Assembly: GCA_049889775.1 (NCBI GenBank)
Contig: JBMHCT010000035.1
Location: 280,995 to 344,994 of the forward strand
Length of the DNA: 64,000 bases
From: Jejuia sp049889775
GTDB taxonomy: Bacteria > Bacteroidota > Bacteroidia > Flavobacteriales > Flavobacteriaceae
Direction of reading: 5' to 3'
Positions 63,683 to 64,000 of this stretch are shown here, one piece after another. The notes beneath the pieces were generated by a model. The model was not told where the DNA came from, did no database searches, and worked only from the letters and a program-made list of their open reading frames with translations. Both the position numbers and the translations under genes were made by a program. The first letter of the stretch is position 1; each line of letters begins with the position of its first letter.

Positions 63683-63752
63683 GCGTCATAGCGAAGAAGG
63701 AACGACTGCGGCAATCTCATTAATTCTTGGCTCACAATTTACATTATGACGC
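63683..63752. repeat. Palindromic element with GCGTCATA ends (70 bp)
   Basis: GCGTCATA and TATGACGC are perfect 8-bp terminal inverted repeats. The inner part (GCGAAGAAGGAACGACTGC, then GGCAATCTC) resembles the widespread CATTGCGAGGAACGAAGCAATCTC type repeat, partly decayed. Confidence 0.6.
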
Positions 63753-63868
63753 ATAGTTTTAAAAAAGGATTTCAAACATACCGTTCAATCGCTAACTCGG
63801 ATGTGTTCGCTAGCGTGATTTTTAACTCTGTGGATTTTACTTTTGGAGAGGTTCGTTTCACGTCCACT

Positions 63869-63931
63869 GTGTATGGCGTAGTGGGGCGCGCCCCACTGGG
63901 TAGCCATTGTTGCGCCCCATTCGCTATACAC
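63869..63931. repeat. Inverted repeat with GC-rich palindromic core
   Basis: GTGTATGGCGTAGTGGGGCGC (63869-63889) and GCGCCCCATTCGCTATACAC (63912-63931) are near-perfect reverse complements. A separate perfect palindrome GTGGGGCGCGCCCCAC lies at 63881-63896. The GC content is far above the surroundings. It could fold into a strong hairpin; the right part of the element may continue past the window. Confidence 0.65.
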
Positions 63932-64000
63932 GCTGATGTGTGTAGTTAGTTACTGTGGAGTTCACGTGGACTCGATTAAAAGTACTAATAATTGGCTAGG

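Larger units (their letters stand above)
63541..64000. other. Gene-free tail with several decayed repeats
   Basis: This 460-bp stretch to the window edge holds no convincing gene. It contains a fragment of the structured repeat family (63574-63607), a palindromic element with GCGTCATA ends (63683-63752), and a long imperfect inverted repeat with a GC-rich core (63869-63931). An open frame at 63746-63949 is built from the last two and is not believed to be coding. Confidence 0.7.

Noticed and set aside
63746..63949. 67-residue open frame in the tail
   Set aside because: It begins inside one palindromic element and runs through a GC-rich inverted repeat; composition (APLGSHCCAPFAIH) reflects the repeat, not a protein.

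Overview
The window looks like a stretch of chromosome from a marine-type member of the Flavobacteriaceae (Bacteroidota). The evidence is an AT-rich sequence, TTG/TAnnTTTG promoters, SusC/SusD proteins, the gliding and type IX secretion genes gldKLMN, exosortase XrtF, T9SS C-terminal sorting domains and many predicted lipoproteins. No phage, plasmid, insertion sequence, transposase or CRISPR array was seen. Most genes are conserved flavobacterial core; the less usual material lies in intergenic repeats and a few odd proteins.

Layout. 1-10963: a starch or maltodextrin locus. A LacI-type regulator (cut by the window edge) faces away from susC, susD, a SusE/F-like starch-binding lipoprotein, a large secreted GH13 amylase and a small lipoprotein; a palindromic LacI-type operator sits between regulator and susC. 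11113-12316: initiator tRNA-Met, a small CPXCG protein and a secreted leucine-rich repeat protein. 12422-20204: an RND efflux operon (adaptor, pump, TolC) and an ABC-F ATPase. 20291-26413: a DUF983 protein, an FAD oxidoreductase and gldK-L-M-N. 26578-34098: an arginase-fold protein with altered metal ligands, topA, two paralogous membrane proteins, an LVIVD lipoprotein and another lipoprotein. 34299-39226: miaB, a small protein, a sigma-54 activator, lptE, a TPR-like protein and secG. 39420-41620: a structured repeat, groES and groEL, with a palindromic element between the two chaperonin genes. 41753-47135: small conserved proteins and a predicted copper-related cluster (two HMA proteins, a TonB receptor, an HYC_CC_PP protein). 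47352-48971: XrtF with its partner and a free methionine sulfoxide reductase. 49233-56325: purH, a newly read 50-residue membrane protein, a two-component system and a T9SS cargo protein with three long repeats. 56592-63001: mreB, mreC, mreD, PBP2, rodA and an exported peptide deformylase-like lipoprotein. 63121-64000: a lipoprotein and a gene-free tail of decayed repeats.

How the parts fit. The amylase and the repeat protein both carry T9SS sorting domains, and the window also encodes core T9SS parts, so machine and cargo are present together. SusCDE would bind and import the oligosaccharides the amylase releases. Envelope assembly is a recurring theme (LptE, SecG, Mre/Rod, RND, XrtF).

The main unexplained signal is a family of about 97-107 bp structured intergenic sequences (39420, 47241, 57685, and a fragment at 63574). 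They share conserved ends and a conserved internal block, while the arm between them varies in ways that keep base pairing. A second set of small palindromic elements with TGTCA-type ends lies between genes, including between groES and groEL. Other points worth following are the exported deformylase, the arginase-like protein that has lost three metal ligands, and the copper-type cluster.
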